A stretch of 13,409 nt of DNA from Clostridiales bacterium (GTDB lineage Bacteria > Bacillota_A > Clostridia > Christensenellales > CAG-917): positions 1 through 13,409 of the forward strand of contig JAITEJ010000187.1 in assembly GCA_031282095.1 (NCBI GenBank). Direction: 5' to 3'. This document shows, in pieces, positions 13,042 to 13,409 of this stretch; position 1 is the stretch's first letter, and each line of letters starts with the position of its first letter. The position numbers were made by a program, and so were the translations under genes. The notes beneath the pieces are model-generated. The model made no database searches. It was not told the DNA's origin and saw nothing but the letters and a program-made list of their open reading frames with translations.

Positions 13042-13409
13042 TTAAGGAAAAACACAAGATAACGCTTCCGCGTAAATACTCTCGGCTTTTTTGTAATTTT
13101 CATCCGACGCCGCGGCGAAATGTTCCAACATCACGCCGCTGTTTATCTCCATGACATAGGGTTTACCGCCTGCGATCACCGTATCAACGGAAGCGAATGA
13201 AATTCCCGTTGTGCGCGCGGCGGCGGCGGCTAACCACGCGATACTGTCGAAAAGGGCGCGGTCGCGGATTTTGCCGTCTGCGCGCGTATTGCCGAACGGC
13301 ACCGTATATAGGATTGTATCTTTATCATTTTCACTCGGTATTTCCGCGGACGTCTTGCCGGGGGCAAGTTTACGGAGAATTTTATCTTGTTCTGAAAAAC
13401 TCGGTTTGC
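13042..13409 (-). CDS. ATP-grasp carboxylate-amine ligase, C-terminal fragment
   Basis: The frame is open to the window edge, so the 5' end lies outside; 121 C-terminal residues are visible and the GTG at 13302 is internal. The end of an ATP-grasp domain is readable: VPFGNTRADGKIRDRALFD (about residues 36-54), GISFASVD with Asp75, and PYVMEINSGVMLEHF, in which Glu87 and Asn89 of the EIN motif should bind the metal ions that hold ATP. Such enzymes join a carboxylate to an amine through an acyl-phosphate (RimK, glutathione synthase and D-Ala-D-Ala ligase groups). The closest type is RimK/glutathione-synthase-like, but the substrate domain is missing, so the function is open. No clear terminator follows its TAA-side end at 13042. 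Confidence 0.75.
   Translation of the reverse strand, partial: KPSFSEQDKILRKLAPGKTSAEIPSENDKDTILYTVPFGNTRADGKIRDRALFDSIAWLAAAAARTTGISFASVDTVIAGGKPYVMEINSGVMLEHFAAASDENYKKAESIYAEALSCVFP

Overview
The window looks like chromosomal DNA of a spore-forming member of the Firmicutes (Clostridia-like). The reasons are the dipicolinate synthase pair dpaA-dpaB (spore calcium-dipicolinate), the Firmicutes-type pair Mini-III ribonuclease (mrnC) plus rlmB, and purine-rich Shine-Dalgarno sites on several genes. I see no tRNA, rRNA, transposase, phage or CRISPR sequence. The genus cannot be read from the sequence.

Layout. 1-2115 (+) is the 3' part of a large superfamily 1 helicase fused to an endonuclease-like domain and a DUF3320-like tail. 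2200-2524 is a duplicated unit carrying terminator hairpins and two versions of the 3' end of the next gene. 2485-5550 (-) encodes a 1021-residue lipoprotein with Ig-like domains and a transglutaminase-like domain with an intact Cys-His-Asp triad. It is divergent from mrnC-rlmB (5674-6906, +), and both divergent promoters end only 6 nt before a start codon, which suggests leaderless mRNAs. 6942-7212 is a three-copy tandem repeat of about 90 bp, followed by a GNAT acetyltransferase (7376-7945) with a strong terminator. On the minus strand, a long PlsC-type acyltransferase with a zinc ribbon (9013-10311) lies upstream of a VOC/glyoxalase-fold protein (8273-8707). Between them is an array of about 105-bp copies of the 5' end of the VOC gene. 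dpaA (10519-11250) and dpaB (11362-11928) follow on the plus strand, with a sigma-K-like promoter before dpaA. From 11929 to 13041 there is no ordinary gene, but there is a 24-codon ORF with a perfect ribosome binding site encoding an ideal cationic amphipathic helix (12371-12445), and a diverged direct duplication (12577-12973). The right edge holds the C-terminal end of an ATP-grasp ligase (13042-13409, -).

How it fits together. MrnC and RlmB both act on 23S rRNA (processing and 2'-O-methylation). DpaA and DpaB together make dipicolinate in the mother cell late in sporulation. The other genes show no obvious shared pathway. The most striking feature is architectural: four spacers (2200-2524, 6942-7212, 8636-9026, 12577-12973) consist largely of diverged tandem copies of 90-220 bp units, and two of these copied an end of the neighbouring gene. 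This points to spacer growth by repeated local duplication.
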